A stretch of 64,000 nucleotides of DNA from Streptomyces sp. NBC_01408 (GTDB lineage: Bacteria > Actinomycetota > Actinomycetes > Streptomycetales > Streptomycetaceae). The notes under the pieces were generated by a model, which searched no databases, was not told the DNA's origin, and saw only the letters and a program-made list of their open reading frames with translations. Below are positions 33,551 to 42,359 of this stretch, in pieces (the stretch's first letter is position 1; each line of letters begins with the position of its first letter). The stretch spans positions 4,178,501 through 4,242,500 of the forward strand of contig NZ_JAPEPJ010000001.1 in assembly GCF_026340255.1 (NCBI RefSeq). The letters run 5' to 3'. A program made the translations under genes and the position numbers.

Positions 33551-35182
33551 CTACGGTGCTTCGGCCGCCACTTCCGGGAGCTCCGAGGCGTCGATCGCCG
33601 AACCCTGAGCGGGTGGCTGCACAGGCTTGGCTGGCGTGACGGGGCCCTGGCCCCGCCGACCGCCCCCGCCGGGCGCGAGCCGTTCCGGCAGCAGGTCCAG
33701 TACGGCCTGGCGGAACCCGGGGTGCGTGGCGTCGTCGTACGGGTCCGGAGTGGCGGGCACCTGGAGCCGGTGCACCGGGCCGGTGCCGAGCCGGGCGTAC
33801 CCGCGGCCCGGCGGGACCTGGGCGGTCGGCGTGGTGTGCGGAGGCAGGCCGAGGACGTCGGAGATCTGCTGGATCGCGGCCGGCCCGAGGACGACCCGGG
33901 CCCGGGTGTGCTGCCAGACGGCGTCGCCCAGCAGTTCCAGGTGCTCGAACTGTTCGGCCACGACCACCGTGATGTGCGCGGCCCGGCCGTGCCGCAGCGG
34001 CACCTGGAGCTGGGCGAGCGGGTCGGGGCGGCCGTCGGCGGCCGCGAGATGGGTGAGCACGCTCGGCCGGTCGAGCAGGATCCACAGCGGTCGGCGGGTG
34101 TCGTCGGGCGCCGGGCGGCCCGCCTCGCGGGCCCGGTGGGTGGCGACGAGCCGCCGCTCGGTCTCCTGGGCGGCCCATTCCAGGGTGGACAGCGCCCCGG
34201 TCGGCCCGCATTCCACGGCGAGGACGCCGGTGCGGCCGGCCAGGCAGGCGTACTCGCCGCTGCCGCCGCCCTCGACGATCAGTACGTCGCCCCCGTGCCG
34301 CAGGGCCTGGAGGGCGATCGAGCGCAGCAGGGTGGACGTGCCGCTGCCGGGCAGGCCGACGGCGAGCAGGTGCGGTTCGGTGGAGCGGGGGCCGGTGCGC
34401 CAGAGCACCGGCGGCACGTCGCGGGGCTCCCCGCAGTCCAGGACGGGCAGGGTCCGCTGGACGGTGCCCGCGTCGGTGAAGCCGAGCACGGTCTCGCCGG
34501 GCGAGGTCACGAACGGCTGGGCGGCGATGCCCGTCGGCAGCGCCGCCAGCACACTCAGGTCGAGCTGGTTGCCCTCCTCGTCCCAGTCGAAGAGATACTC
34601 CCGTCCGCGCCCGGACTTGGCGTGCAGCAATGTCTCGATCCGGGCCCGTGAAGCGGCCTCGCCATCGGTGAAGTAGGCCGGGTAGCGGATGCGCAGCCGG
34701 GTGACGCGGCCCGCCTCGTCGAACTCGTAGCCGCTGAAGGCCTTCTCCCAGTCCCCGCCGTGGGCGAAGAGCGGATTGGGGTCCTCCGGGATGGAGAAGT
34801 ACGGCACGAGGGCTTCGTAGAGGGAGCCGAGCCGTTCGGTCTCGGCATCGCTGGGCCCGGTCTTCGCCGGGGTGCGGTCGCGTCCCTGCCAGGCCGCCGC
34901 CGCCATGACCGTGATCAGGGCGAGGAGCGGTCCGTAGGGAACGAGCGCGACCACGAGGACGCAGGCGGCCCCCAGGAACAGCGCGGGACCACGCTTGTCC
35001 TTGGGGGTCTCGGCCCATTTGCGCCGCCCGGCCGAGGCCAGGACGCGCAGGCCGCGTCCGATGGTGAGGAGCGGATGGAGGACGTCCGTGGCGCTGTCGG
35101 CGGCCGTGCGAGCGAGGTCGCGGCCCCGTGCCAGCGACGTGGTGCCGCTGCTGAGGATGCGGGGAAGTGGGCGCCGGGCCAC
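33551..35182 (-). CDS. FtsK/TraB-like P-loop protein with altered Walker A
   Basis: 543 residues. The N-terminus (about 60-110) has one or two membrane spans (ALFLGAACVLVVALVPYGPLLALITVM). The ATPase-like domain has GLPGSGTSTLLRSIALQALRHG, in which the Walker A lysine is Thr282, and a Walker-B-like RRPLWILLDRPSVL. The layout recalls FtsK/SpoIIIE and the Tra/Spd proteins of Streptomyces plasmids, but without Lys the loop may bind nucleotide poorly. No relaxase or integrase is present nearby. It is followed by a small membrane protein on the same strand. ATPase loss is a prediction. Confidence 0.7.
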   Translation of the reverse strand: MARRPLPRILSSGTTSLARGRDLARTAADSATDVLHPLLTIGRGLRVLASAGRRKWAETPKDKRGPALFLGAACVLVVALVPYGPLLALITVMAAAAWQGRDRTPAKTGPSDAETERLGSLYEALVPYFSIPEDPNPLFAHGGDWEKAFSGYEFDEAGRVTRLRIRYPAYFTDGEAASRARIETLLHAKSGRGREYLFDWDEEGNQLDLSVLAALPTGIAAQPFVTSPGETVLGFTDAGTVQRTLPVLDCGEPRDVPPVLWRTGPRSTEPHLLAVGLPGSGTSTLLRSIALQALRHGGDVLIVEGGGSGEYACLAGRTGVLAVECGPTGALSTLEWAAQETERRLVATHRAREAGRPAPDDTRRPLWILLDRPSVLTHLAAADGRPDPLAQLQVPLRHGRAAHITVVVAEQFEHLELLGDAVWQHTRARVVLGPAAIQQISDVLGLPPHTTPTAQVPPGRGYARLGTGPVHRLQVPATPDPYDDATHPGFRQAVLDLLPERLAPGGGGRRGQGPVTPAKPVQPPAQGSAIDASELPEVAAEAP

Positions 35183-35253
35183 GGGCGTCTCCTGGAGTTG
35201 TGGGTGTGACGGGTGCTTCGGGTGGGGCTGGGTGTCCGTGTGCGGGGCCGCGG

Positions 35254-35448
35254 CTAGAGCTTGATCCCGCCGAGAAGGCTCGCGAGGCTCGCGGTGCTCG
35301 CGGTGATGCTGGGGGCGATGGCGGAGCCGGCCAGGAAGAAGCCGAAGAGCGAGCAGACGAACGCGTGCGTCAGCTTCATCCCGTCCTTCTTGAAGAACAG
35401 GAAGCAGATGATGCCGAGCAGGACGACACCTGAGATGGACAGGACCAT
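35254..35448 (-). CDS. Small two-span membrane protein (Spd-like)
   Basis: 64 residues: VLSISGVVLLGIICFLFF, then KKDGMKLTHAFVCSLFGFFLAGSAIAP, two membrane spans separated by a short basic loop, and a serine/alanine-rich C-terminus. ATG 35448 was chosen because AGGAG is eight bases upstream; an ATG six bases earlier has too little spacing. It is upstream of the FtsK-like gene and presumably in one operon with it. The pair resembles the TraB/SpdB-type pairs of actinomycete plasmids, by size and context only. Confidence 0.75.
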   Translation of the reverse strand: MVLSISGVVLLGIICFLFFKKDGMKLTHAFVCSLFGFFLAGSAIAPSITASTASLASLLGGIKL

Positions 35449-35763
35449 GAGCATTTCTCCTGGTGGGTGGGGACAGTCACCATCAGTTGTTCCAGGCTCA
35501 CAGGAAGTATCAATGCGACAAAAGGTGCATACGGGTGAACGCGGCCGTTTTTCACTTGACCGGCTCACCCCGGCTGGCGCGTCGGGCGCGAAGGGGGCAA
35601 GGGTGATCTTTGCCTCGGCCCGGCCCCGGCATGTCCAGGCCCGGGCGCTACTCTGGCGATTCACCCGTACGGACGCAGTGCCGTGCATCCCCCTGCCCGC
35701 CTTCCGGCCCGGGGACGGGTCATCGGGGCGGGCCATGCGAGCAGCGAGCGAAAGGCGGTAACG
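35449..35763. other. Intergenic between divergent genes
   Basis: 315 bases. On the minus strand GATACT at 35506-35511 is a possible -10 of the small membrane protein gene. On the plus strand TACTCT at 35650-35655 may serve the ankyrin gene. No gene or repeat is seen. Confidence 0.35.
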
Positions 35764-36180
35764 ATGAGCGAGCACACCGAAGGCACCTCTCCGGAAGGCC
35801 CCGACGAGGACGTCATCGAGCTGGCCACCAAGATCTTCGACCTGGCCCGCCAGGGCGAGGCCCAGACGCTCGCCGCGTACCTCGACGCCGGAGTCCCGGC
35901 CGACCTCACCAACGACCGCGGCGACACCCTCGTGATGCTGGCCGCCTACCACGGCCACGCCGAGGCCGTCACGGTGCTGCTCGCGCACGGCGCCGAGGCC
36001 GACCGCGCCAACGACCGCGGGCAGACCCCGCTCGCCGGAGCCGTCTTCAAGGGCGAGGAGGCCGTCATCCGCGCACTGCTCGCCGGAGGGGCCGATCCGA
36101 ACGCCGGAACCCCCTCCGCCGTGGACACGGCGCGCATGTTCGCAAAGGCCGACCTGCTGGAACTCTTCGGAGCCAAGTAG
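35764..36180 (+). CDS. Ankyrin-repeat protein
   Basis: 138 residues. Three ankyrin-type repeats run from about residue 25: NDRGDTLVMLAAYHGHAEAV, then HGAEADRANDRGQTPLAGAVFKGEEAVIRALLAGGADPN and a partial third. The protein is acidic, without signal or membrane span. Ankyrin repeats mediate protein contacts; the partner is unknown. ATG 35764 was chosen over an upstream in-frame ATG because GAAAGGCGGTAACG is just before it. Confidence 0.85.
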   Translation: MSEHTEGTSPEGPDEDVIELATKIFDLARQGEAQTLAAYLDAGVPADLTNDRGDTLVMLAAYHGHAEAVTVLLAHGAEADRANDRGQTPLAGAVFKGEEAVIRALLAGGADPNAGTPSAVDTARMFAKADLLELFGAK

Positions 36181-36404
36181 TCCGCTTTTTGCCGGGCTCT
36201 GACCGGTACAGACCTCACAGTCTGGTCACGGCGGCCGTAAATGTGGTCGCGGCGCACAAACCGGCTGGGTCATCATGGCGTCGGATTCGATTCGCGGACA
36301 GGGCGGACGGGCAGGAGCGGGCAGGACACAACGGGTGTCCGACCCCCACTCCTGCCGGGGGACCGCCGCCCTGGCCGAGAAGCACCGACGAGAGTGAGAA
36401 GGCA

Positions 36405-36467
36405 ATGGTCTACATCGAGCGGAACACGACGGCGGACGTCCTCGCATGCTGTTACGCGGCCCTGTGA
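36405..36467 (+). CDS. Candidate 20-residue small protein with a CysCys pair
   Basis: ATG 36405 to TGA 36467; the ribosome site GAGAAGG lies at 36397-36402. The peptide is MVYIERNTTADVLACC then YAAL. It lies 46 bases before the HEAT-protein gene, whose own start has no strong ribosome site (ATTCCC), so a leader or translational-coupling role is possible. Short size means it could be chance; the good ribosome site is the only support. Confidence 0.4.
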   Translation: MVYIERNTTADVLACCYAAL

Positions 36468-36513
36468 ATTCCGATTCCCGGTTGCGTCCCCAGCTTGATT
36501 TGAGGCCATTCCC

Positions 36514-37911
36514 ATGTTCGAACCAGTCATAGCGCCTAGCGGCACCCTGCTCGGGCTCCTCCAGCGGGGCCGCGGCGACGGCACGCTGCACGCCCTGGCG
36601 GCGCCCCGTGCGGAGGCCCTGGAGGCCCTCGACCGGTGCGTGCTCCGCGACCCGCGTCAGGACTGGCAGGTCGAGAACCGCTCCTTGTACTACGCCCGGC
36701 TGTACCTGGACCTCGACGGCCCCCTCGGCGAGATCGAGGCCCACCTCTTCTGCTCCGAGGACCTCCTCGACGACGAGGACCACCGGACGGGCCTCGCGCT
36801 GTCCGTGCTGGGCCACCTGGCCTCGTACGGCCGCGACGACGCCCTGATGCTGCTGCGCCGGTACGCCGCCTCCGGCGCGAACTGGGCCTGGGCCCTCGAC
36901 GAGCTCGCCCTGCGCGACGACGACGAGGGACTGCGCTCCCTGGCCGCGCCCGTCATCGCCCGCTTCCCCGCCACGGCGGAGGGCGAGGCGCGGCTGGCCG
37001 CCGCCGTCCGCGACGCGTACGAACCCCGCCCGTGGTGCCTGTGGGAGGAGTCGCCGGAGTACGGGGAGCGGCTGCGCGCCGCCCGCCAACAGGGGTCCTT
37101 CGACCGCTGGCAACGCCAGCTGACCCCGAGCGGCCCCCGGCCCGGCTGGGGCGTCCAGGCCGTCTTCGACTGGGCCGCCGACGGGCTGCGCCGCGGCACC
37201 CCGCTGCACGTGCCCGCCGCACGCTGCCTCGCCGCCGTGGCCGCACCCGAGGACCGCCCCGCCATCCTCGCGGCCGCCGCCGGAGCCTCCGGCGAGGCCG
37301 CCCGCGCCACCGCCCTGCACCACCTGGTCCTCGCCGAACCGGAGAACCCGGCCGTGCTGGACCTCATCGAAGCCGCCGCCGACGAGCCCGCCGTGGCCGC
37401 CTACGAGCGCATGTGCGGCCCCGCCGCCGTCGACCGGGCCCGGCGCTGGATCCACCGCCCCGACGCCCTGGGCGCGGCCGCCGCGGCCACCCTGGCCGCC
37501 CGGGGCGGGGCCGGGGACGCCGGACTCGTGCTGGGCGCCCTGCGCTCCACGGTCCGCGGCGCCGGCCCCGACACCCAGCGGCTGTTCGCCCTCGTCGACG
37601 GAGCGGGCCGGCTCGCCATCGGCTGCGCCGCGCCCGTACTGAGGCACATCTACCGCGAGACGGCCTCGTCCCACCTGCGCGGCCGAGCGGCGCGCGCCCT
37701 CGCCAGCACGGACCCCACCTTCGCGGCGGGCTTCGCCGTCGAATGCCTCTGGGACTGCGAGGAGACCACCCGCGAGGTGGCCGCCCACCACGCGGAGACG
37801 GCCGACGCCCGTGTCGCGCCGAGACTCCGCCGCCTTGCCGCCGATCCGGCGGAGGAGGAAGAAGTGCAGTCGGCGGTGCGGAGCCGGATAGCGCCGGAGT
37901 CGGCGGTGTAG
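36514..37911 (+). CDS. HEAT-repeat-like protein
   Basis: 465 residues, alanine/arginine-rich helical hairpins throughout, for example GDAGLVLGALRSTV, HLRGRAARALASTDP and TREVAAHHAETADARVAPRLRRLAAD. These fit HEAT/armadillo repeats. A WCLWEE segment (around 173) and several conserved Trp lie between helices. No enzymatic motif. It would act as a scaffold; in Streptomyces such proteins are common and mostly unstudied. The small ORF just upstream may control its translation. Confidence 0.7.
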   Translation: MFEPVIAPSGTLLGLLQRGRGDGTLHALAAPRAEALEALDRCVLRDPRQDWQVENRSLYYARLYLDLDGPLGEIEAHLFCSEDLLDDEDHRTGLALSVLGHLASYGRDDALMLLRRYAASGANWAWALDELALRDDDEGLRSLAAPVIARFPATAEGEARLAAAVRDAYEPRPWCLWEESPEYGERLRAARQQGSFDRWQRQLTPSGPRPGWGVQAVFDWAADGLRRGTPLHVPAARCLAAVAAPEDRPAILAAAAGASGEAARATALHHLVLAEPENPAVLDLIEAAADEPAVAAYERMCGPAAVDRARRWIHRPDALGAAAAATLAARGGAGDAGLVLGALRSTVRGAGPDTQRLFALVDGAGRLAIGCAAPVLRHIYRETASSHLRGRAARALASTDPTFAAGFAVECLWDCEETTREVAAHHAETADARVAPRLRRLAADPAEEEEVQSAVRSRIAPESAV

Positions 37912-37966
37912 CCGCCTGTCCTGCGGGCGGCTCGGCGGTGTAAGGCTCGGCTGCGGCCGGGCCCCT

Positions 37967-38406
37967 GGGGCTCCGCCCCAGACCCCGCGCCTCAATCGCC
38001 GGCGGGGCTGGATTTGGCCCTGGCTTCGCCCCTGCGCAGGTGGCCTGGTCGGTGGGGTCGGTGCGCGGGGCCGCTCCGGGTTGTCTCCTCGGCTCGCGCA
38101 CTGAGCCCGACCCGACGCCATCGGCCCAGGTTGCGCGCTCGTCCTGCGGGGACAACCCTGCGCGTCCCCACTCCCCTCCGCCACGGCTTCCGCTTCCGGA
38201 GCCTGGGCGTGGGGCGGGGTCGCGCAGGAGAGTCCCCGCAGGACGAGCGCGCAACCCAGGCCGGGCTTTCGTAGCGGGGGCTCAGTGCGCGAGCCGAGGA
38301 GACGCTCCGGAGCGACCCCGACCCACACCCCGCCAAGCCCCCGCCAGGGCCAAGGCCAAACCCAGCCCCGCCGGCGATTGAGGCGCGGGGTCCGGGGCGG
38401 AGCCCC
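37967..38406. repeat. Long palindromic element, copy A
   Basis: 440 bases. Its ends are inverted repeats (GGGGCTCCGCCCC then CCCCGCGCCTCAATCGCCGG at the left, the complement at the right). Inside is a second inverted pair built on TCTCCTCGGCTCGCGCACTG and GTTGCGCGCTCGTCCTGCGG. Each half is also a hairpin, one with GGGTTGTC/GACAACCC, the other with GGAGCGTC-type arms. A second copy in opposite direction is at 57151-57552. No coding sense on either strand. Confidence 0.85.
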
Positions 38407-38439
38407 GTGCAACGGCGCCGCAGACGCCAAGCCCCGCGC

Positions 38440-39303
38440 TCAGCGGGCCGGTACGAACCTCAGCGGGATGCCCGGCCGGGCCTGCGCCGCCGCGTCCAGG
38501 GCCGCCGCCGCGACCACGCCCACCACCGGGTAGCCGCCCGTCACCGGGTGGTCGGCCAGGAACACCACCGGCAGCCCGTCCGGCGGCACCTGGACCGCGC
38601 CCAGGACCATGCCCTCGCTCGGCAGTTCACCGGGCCGCCCGCGCACCAGCGGGGCCCCCGCCTCCGTGCGCAGGCCGATCCGGTTGGACATCGCCGACAC
38701 CCGGAACCGCGCCCGCCACAGGCCCGCCAGCGAAGCGGGCGTGAACCAGTCCGCCCGCGGCCCCAGCCGCACCGGCAGCACCAGTTCCCCCGGTGCCCCC
38801 GGCACCCGCAGCTCATCCGCCCCGCATACGGGATCCGGCCCCGGCCGCCCCACAGGCAACACGGCCCCGGCCGCCACGACGGCCGGCCCCAGCCCCGACA
38901 GCAGGTCCGTCGAGCGACTGCCCAGCACCGGCGGGACGTCGAGGCCGCCCCGCACCGCGACGTAGCCGCGCAGCCCCGACTCCGCCCGGCCGACGTCGAG
39001 CTCCGCCCCTGCCCGCAGCCGGACCGGGGCTCCCCAGGGCGCGGGCCGCCCGTCCACCCGTACCGCGCAGGGCGCGCCCGTGACCGCCACCGTCACCGCC
39101 GCCAGTGCCCGGAGCCCCACCCCGTCCAGGGTCGTCTCCAGCGCCGCCGCGTCCGGCGGATTGCCGAGCAGCCGGTTGGCCAGCGCGTAGGCCCCCGTGT
39201 CCAGCGCTCCCGAGCGGGGCACCCCCAGGTGCGCGTGGCCCGGCCGCCCCAGGTCCTGGACCGTGGTCAGCGCACCCGGCCGGAGCACCAGCAGCTCACT
39301 CAT
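38440..39303 (-). CDS. pxpC: 5-oxoprolinase subunit PxpC
   Basis: 287 residues, the biotin-dependent-carboxyltransferase-like (KipA) fold: TTVQDLGRPGHAHLGVPRSGALD at the N-terminus and YVAVRGGLDVPPVLGSRSTDLL in the middle. With PxpA and PxpB it opens 5-oxoproline to glutamate with ATP, recycling pyroglutamate. It is the last gene of pxpA-pxpB-pxpC; the ATG overlaps the pxpB stop by eight bases (ATGAGTGA). Complete and typical. Confidence 0.92.
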   Translation of the reverse strand: MSELLVLRPGALTTVQDLGRPGHAHLGVPRSGALDTGAYALANRLLGNPPDAAALETTLDGVGLRALAAVTVAVTGAPCAVRVDGRPAPWGAPVRLRAGAELDVGRAESGLRGYVAVRGGLDVPPVLGSRSTDLLSGLGPAVVAAGAVLPVGRPGPDPVCGADELRVPGAPGELVLPVRLGPRADWFTPASLAGLWRARFRVSAMSNRIGLRTEAGAPLVRGRPGELPSEGMVLGAVQVPPDGLPVVFLADHPVTGGYPVVGVVAAAALDAAAQARPGIPLRFVPAR

Positions 39304-39928
39304 GGCCCTCCTCCTCGAACCGCACCCGTACCCCCGGCGCGAACAGCGCCGCCGGTTCCCGCGACGGGTCCCAGAGCACCGCCCGGGTGGACCCGATCAG
39401 CTGCCAGCCGCCGGGGGAGGAACGCGGGTACACGCCCGCGTACTCGCCCGCCAGCGCCAGCGAGCCCGCCGGAACAGCCGGCCGGGGCGTGTCCCGCCGG
39501 GGCAGGTGGAGGTGTTCCGGCAGGCCCGTCAGATAGCCGAAGCCGGGCGCGAACCCGCAGAAGGCCACCCGGAAGACGATGCCGCCGACGATGCCCGCGA
39601 CCTCAGGGACCGGCACCCCCCACAGCCCCGCCACCTCCGCGAGGTCCGGCCCGTCGTAGCGCACCGGCACGGTCACCAGCGGCCCCTCCGTCTCCGCGAG
39701 CGGCGGCACCTCCCAGCCCGCGATCCGGGCCGCCAGCGCCCCCGGATCGGGTACGCCGTCCAGCAGTACGGTCCGGGCCGCGGGCACCACGTCCCGTACG
39801 CCGCCCAGCTCGCCCGCGTCCCGCCGGCGCAGCACCTCGGCGTGCAGCGCCGCCACGTCCGCGGCCGACCCCAGCTCGATCAGCAGCCCCTCGGCCCCCA
39901 CGGGCAAGGCGCGCATCCGCAGGCTCAC
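39296..39928 (-). CDS. pxpB: 5-oxoprolinase subunit PxpB
   Basis: 210 residues, the allophanate hydrolase subunit 1 (KipI) fold: VPVRYDGPDLAEVAGLWG and FCGFAPGFGYLTGLPEHLHLPRRDTPR, the family signature, then GEYAGVYPRSSPGGWQLIG. GTG start at 39928 overlaps the pxpA stop (GTGA). It forms the PxpBC complex that carries out the ATP-dependent part of 5-oxoproline hydrolysis. A KipI-like sporulation role would lack context here. Confidence 0.92.
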   Translation of the reverse strand: MSLRMRALPVGAEGLLIELGSAADVAALHAEVLRRRDAGELGGVRDVVPAARTVLLDGVPDPGALAARIAGWEVPPLAETEGPLVTVPVRYDGPDLAEVAGLWGVPVPEVAGIVGGIVFRVAFCGFAPGFGYLTGLPEHLHLPRRDTPRPAVPAGSLALAGEYAGVYPRSSPGGWQLIGSTRAVLWDPSREPAALFAPGVRVRFEEEGHE

Positions 39929-40728
39929 GCGAACGCCTCCACCCGGACCCCGGCCGCCTCCAGCGCCCCGCGCACCCGCAGCGCGAGGCCCGCGGCCCCC
40001 GGGGTGTCCCCGTGCAGGCACAGGGAACGCGCGGCCACGGGCACCAGCGACCCGTCGGAGGCCGTCACCACGCCGTGGGCGGCCATCCGTACGGCCCGCG
40101 CGACGACGGCGTCCGGATCGTGCAGCACCGCACCCGGCTCGCCGCGCGGCACCAGCGTCCCGCCCGCCGTGTACGCCCGGTCGGCGAAGGCCTCGGGTAC
40201 GGGGGCCAGCCCGGCCTCGGCGGCGGCCGAGAGCAGCAGCGACCCCGGCAGGCCCAGTACCGGCAGGCCGGCCGCACCGGCGGCCACGCGCACCCCCGCG
40301 ACCACCGCGGCGGCCTGGCCCGCGTCGTGCACGGTGCGGTTGTAGAGCGCGCCGTGCGGTTTCACGTACGACACCCGGGAGCCGGCCGCGCGCGCGAAGA
40401 CCTCCAACGCCCCGATCTGGTAGGCCACCTCGTCCGCCAGCTCGTCCGGCGGCACGTCCATGGAACGCCGCCCGAAGCCCGCCAGGTCCCGGTAGGAGAC
40501 CTGCGCGCCGATCCGCACCCCCCGCTCGGCGGCCAGCTCGCATACCCGGCGCATGATGGACGGGTCCCCGGCGTGGAAGCCGCAGGCCACGTTGGCGCTC
40601 GTGACGACGGACAGCAGCGCCTCGTCGTCGGTCAGCGTCCAGCGGCCGAACCCCTCGCCGAGGTCGGCGTTCAGGTCGGTCGGGACGGCGGGCCCGGGAC
40701 CGGCCGCGGGTGTGATCATGGAAGCCAT
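39925..40728 (-). CDS. pxpA: 5-oxoprolinase subunit PxpA (LamB/YcsF)
   Basis: About 267 residues. LNADLGEGFGRWTLTDDEALL at the N-terminus and VACGFHAGDPSIMRR, with the His of the HAGD motif, identify the LamB/YcsF family; SYVKPHGALYN is a second signature. It supplies the hydrolytic partner of PxpBC. ATG 40728 or 40719 (nine bases inside) are both possible; neither has a strong ribosome site. First gene of the operon; a divergent gene (condensin-like) begins 106 bases away. Confidence 0.92.
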   Translation of the reverse strand: MASMITPAAGPGPAVPTDLNADLGEGFGRWTLTDDEALLSVVTSANVACGFHAGDPSIMRRVCELAAERGVRIGAQVSYRDLAGFGRRSMDVPPDELADEVAYQIGALEVFARAAGSRVSYVKPHGALYNRTVHDAGQAAAVVAGVRVAAGAAGLPVLGLPGSLLLSAAAEAGLAPVPEAFADRAYTAGGTLVPRGEPGAVLHDPDAVVARAVRMAAHGVVTASDGSLVPVAARSLCLHGDTPGAAGLALRVRGALEAAGVRVEAFA

Positions 40729-40822
40729 GCGGCGAGCGTAGAACAGCGAACGCACCGTCTCCCTAGAGGCCGGGACGATCCGGCCGAACCGTGCCGTTTG
40801 GGTTGTTGTCAGGGTCAGCGCC

Positions 40823-40828
40823 TAGTCT
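40823..40828 (+). promoter_or_regulatory. -10 box (TAGTCT) of the condensin-like operon
   Basis: TAGTCT ends six bases before the GTG at 40835, consistent with a leaderless transcript. No -35 of good quality is seen (TTTGGG lies too far upstream; TTGTTG is too near), so strength is uncertain. Confidence 0.45.
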
Positions 40829-40834
40829 TTGTCC

Positions 40835-42340
40835 GTGACTCTCCCCGCCCCGGCGAAGACCCTTCCGTCCCCGGCGCCGGGCCCGGCCGCCGACGAGGGC
40901 CTGGCCCGGCGGCTGCGCGCCCTTGCCTGCACCGCCCCGCTGCACGACCTCGACGTACGCAAGGCCAATCTGGCGGGCGAGTACGGGGTCTACGCGATGG
41001 CGGAGGTCGCGCTGGCCGCGATCGACCTGGTCACCCTCAACATGGACTTCGACACGGGCGCGGACCACGAGCAGATAGTGGCCAGGCTGCTGCCTCGCGT
41101 CGCCGCCCAGGCGCCGTCCCGCCCGGCGGCCGAGCACGAGCGGGTGGCCCGCTGGGTGCTGGAGAACCTGATCAACGTCGGCAGCGTGGACCGCGGCTTC
41201 CGCGCGATCTACGGCACCTTCGGCCCGGACGGGGTCTACGTCCGCCGCGACTACGACTTCAAGCTCATCGAGGAGGTCCCGGGCCCCGGCGGCACCGTCT
41301 ACCTGCGCACCACCGACGAGGCCGTCAACGTCCTCGTCGGCGCCCTCGACACCGACGTCACCAGCGCGCAGATCGCCGCCGAGGTCAAGCTCGAGGTGCT
41401 GATCAGCCGCGGCCGGCTCGCCGACGCCCAGCTCGCCGCGGAGCAGGCCCGCTACCGGACCGTCCAGTACGCCGAAACCCTGCGCCGCACCCTGGACGCG
41501 ACCCGGCGCAACGTCCGGGCGGTGGACTGGCTCCAGGCCGTCCCCGACATGATCGCGGAAGCTCTCGACCACGTCGCCGACCGCTACCGCCACGAGAACG
41601 CGATCCTCACCAACATCCGCAAGGCGCGCGACGAGGCGGAGGAGCCGGAGAACAAGCGGCGCGCCGCCGAACTGGTCGACATCGTCAAGGACTGCATCCG
41701 CCGCCACACCCAGCTCCAGTCCCGGCTGCTCGACGCCGGCCCGCTCTTCCGCGCCGAACAGGACCGGCAGGCCTTCGCGGCCCCCGCGCCGCGCTCCGGC
41801 ATCGACCTGTACGGGCAGCTCGTCGCCCCGCTCCTGCCGCTGCCCCTCGCCCAGGCCGGCCGGGTCACCGACGCCTTCTTCGCCTCCGGCGCGGGACTGC
41901 GCACCCCCGTCTCCGTCCGGGTCGCCGATCTCGTCGAGATCCTGCTGACCCCGCCCGTGGAGCGGGAGCACCTCGGCGCGGAGATGCCCGAGCCGGACCT
42001 CATCGCCACGCCGGACGACAGCCGCTTCAGCGAGGAGCAGCTCGCCGTCGCGACGGAGCTGCTGAACCTCCCGCACGACGCGCCGCGCCGCCTGTCCGGC
42101 CTCCTCGCCGAAGCCCGCCGCACGGACCCCGAACTGCCGTACCTGGTGGCCCTGCTCGCCGTCCACGCGGCGAGCCCGGCCGTGGGCACGGCGTACCGCC
42201 AGGGCGAGGAGCGGCTGCTCTTCGCCGTGGACGACGGCACCTCCCTCGACGACCCCGAATTCGGCGGAGCCGACCTGATCGTCGGCACGGCCCTGCTGGA
42301 CGCCGCCGGCATGGCCGCCGACCGCGCGGAGGCGTCATGA
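40835..42340 (+). CDS. Kleisin-like (MukF/JetA-type) subunit, candidate
   Basis: 501 residues. After a disordered start, a winged-helix-like N-terminal region (about 30-120) leads to YVRRDYDFKLI and TVYLRTTDEAVNVLVGALDTDVTSAQIAAEVKLEVLISRGRLADA, the junction and long helix typical of kleisins in MukF/MksF and Wadjet JetA. A helical middle (residues 200-320) and C-terminal winged-helix-like segment follow. No enzymatic motif. It opens a three-gene set with a partner protein and a large SMC-like ATPase. The assignment rests on size, order and local likeness; a profile search is needed. Confidence 0.6.
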   Translation: MTLPAPAKTLPSPAPGPAADEGLARRLRALACTAPLHDLDVRKANLAGEYGVYAMAEVALAAIDLVTLNMDFDTGADHEQIVARLLPRVAAQAPSRPAAEHERVARWVLENLINVGSVDRGFRAIYGTFGPDGVYVRRDYDFKLIEEVPGPGGTVYLRTTDEAVNVLVGALDTDVTSAQIAAEVKLEVLISRGRLADAQLAAEQARYRTVQYAETLRRTLDATRRNVRAVDWLQAVPDMIAEALDHVADRYRHENAILTNIRKARDEAEEPENKRRAAELVDIVKDCIRRHTQLQSRLLDAGPLFRAEQDRQAFAAPAPRSGIDLYGQLVAPLLPLPLAQAGRVTDAFFASGAGLRTPVSVRVADLVEILLTPPVEREHLGAEMPEPDLIATPDDSRFSEEQLAVATELLNLPHDAPRRLSGLLAEARRTDPELPYLVALLAVHAASPAVGTAYRQGEERLLFAVDDGTSLDDPEFGGADLIVGTALLDAAGMAADRAEAS

Positions 42341-42359
42341 CCGGCGTCTTCCCGGCCGC

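Noticed and set aside
33551..35448. Integrated conjugative element (AICE) from TraB-like and Spd-like proteins
   Set aside because: No integrase, excisionase, replication gene, tRNA or direct-repeat attachment sites are seen around them.
37967..38406. Insertion sequence
   Set aside because: No transposase frame fits and no target duplication was seen; the element is wholly palindromic DNA.
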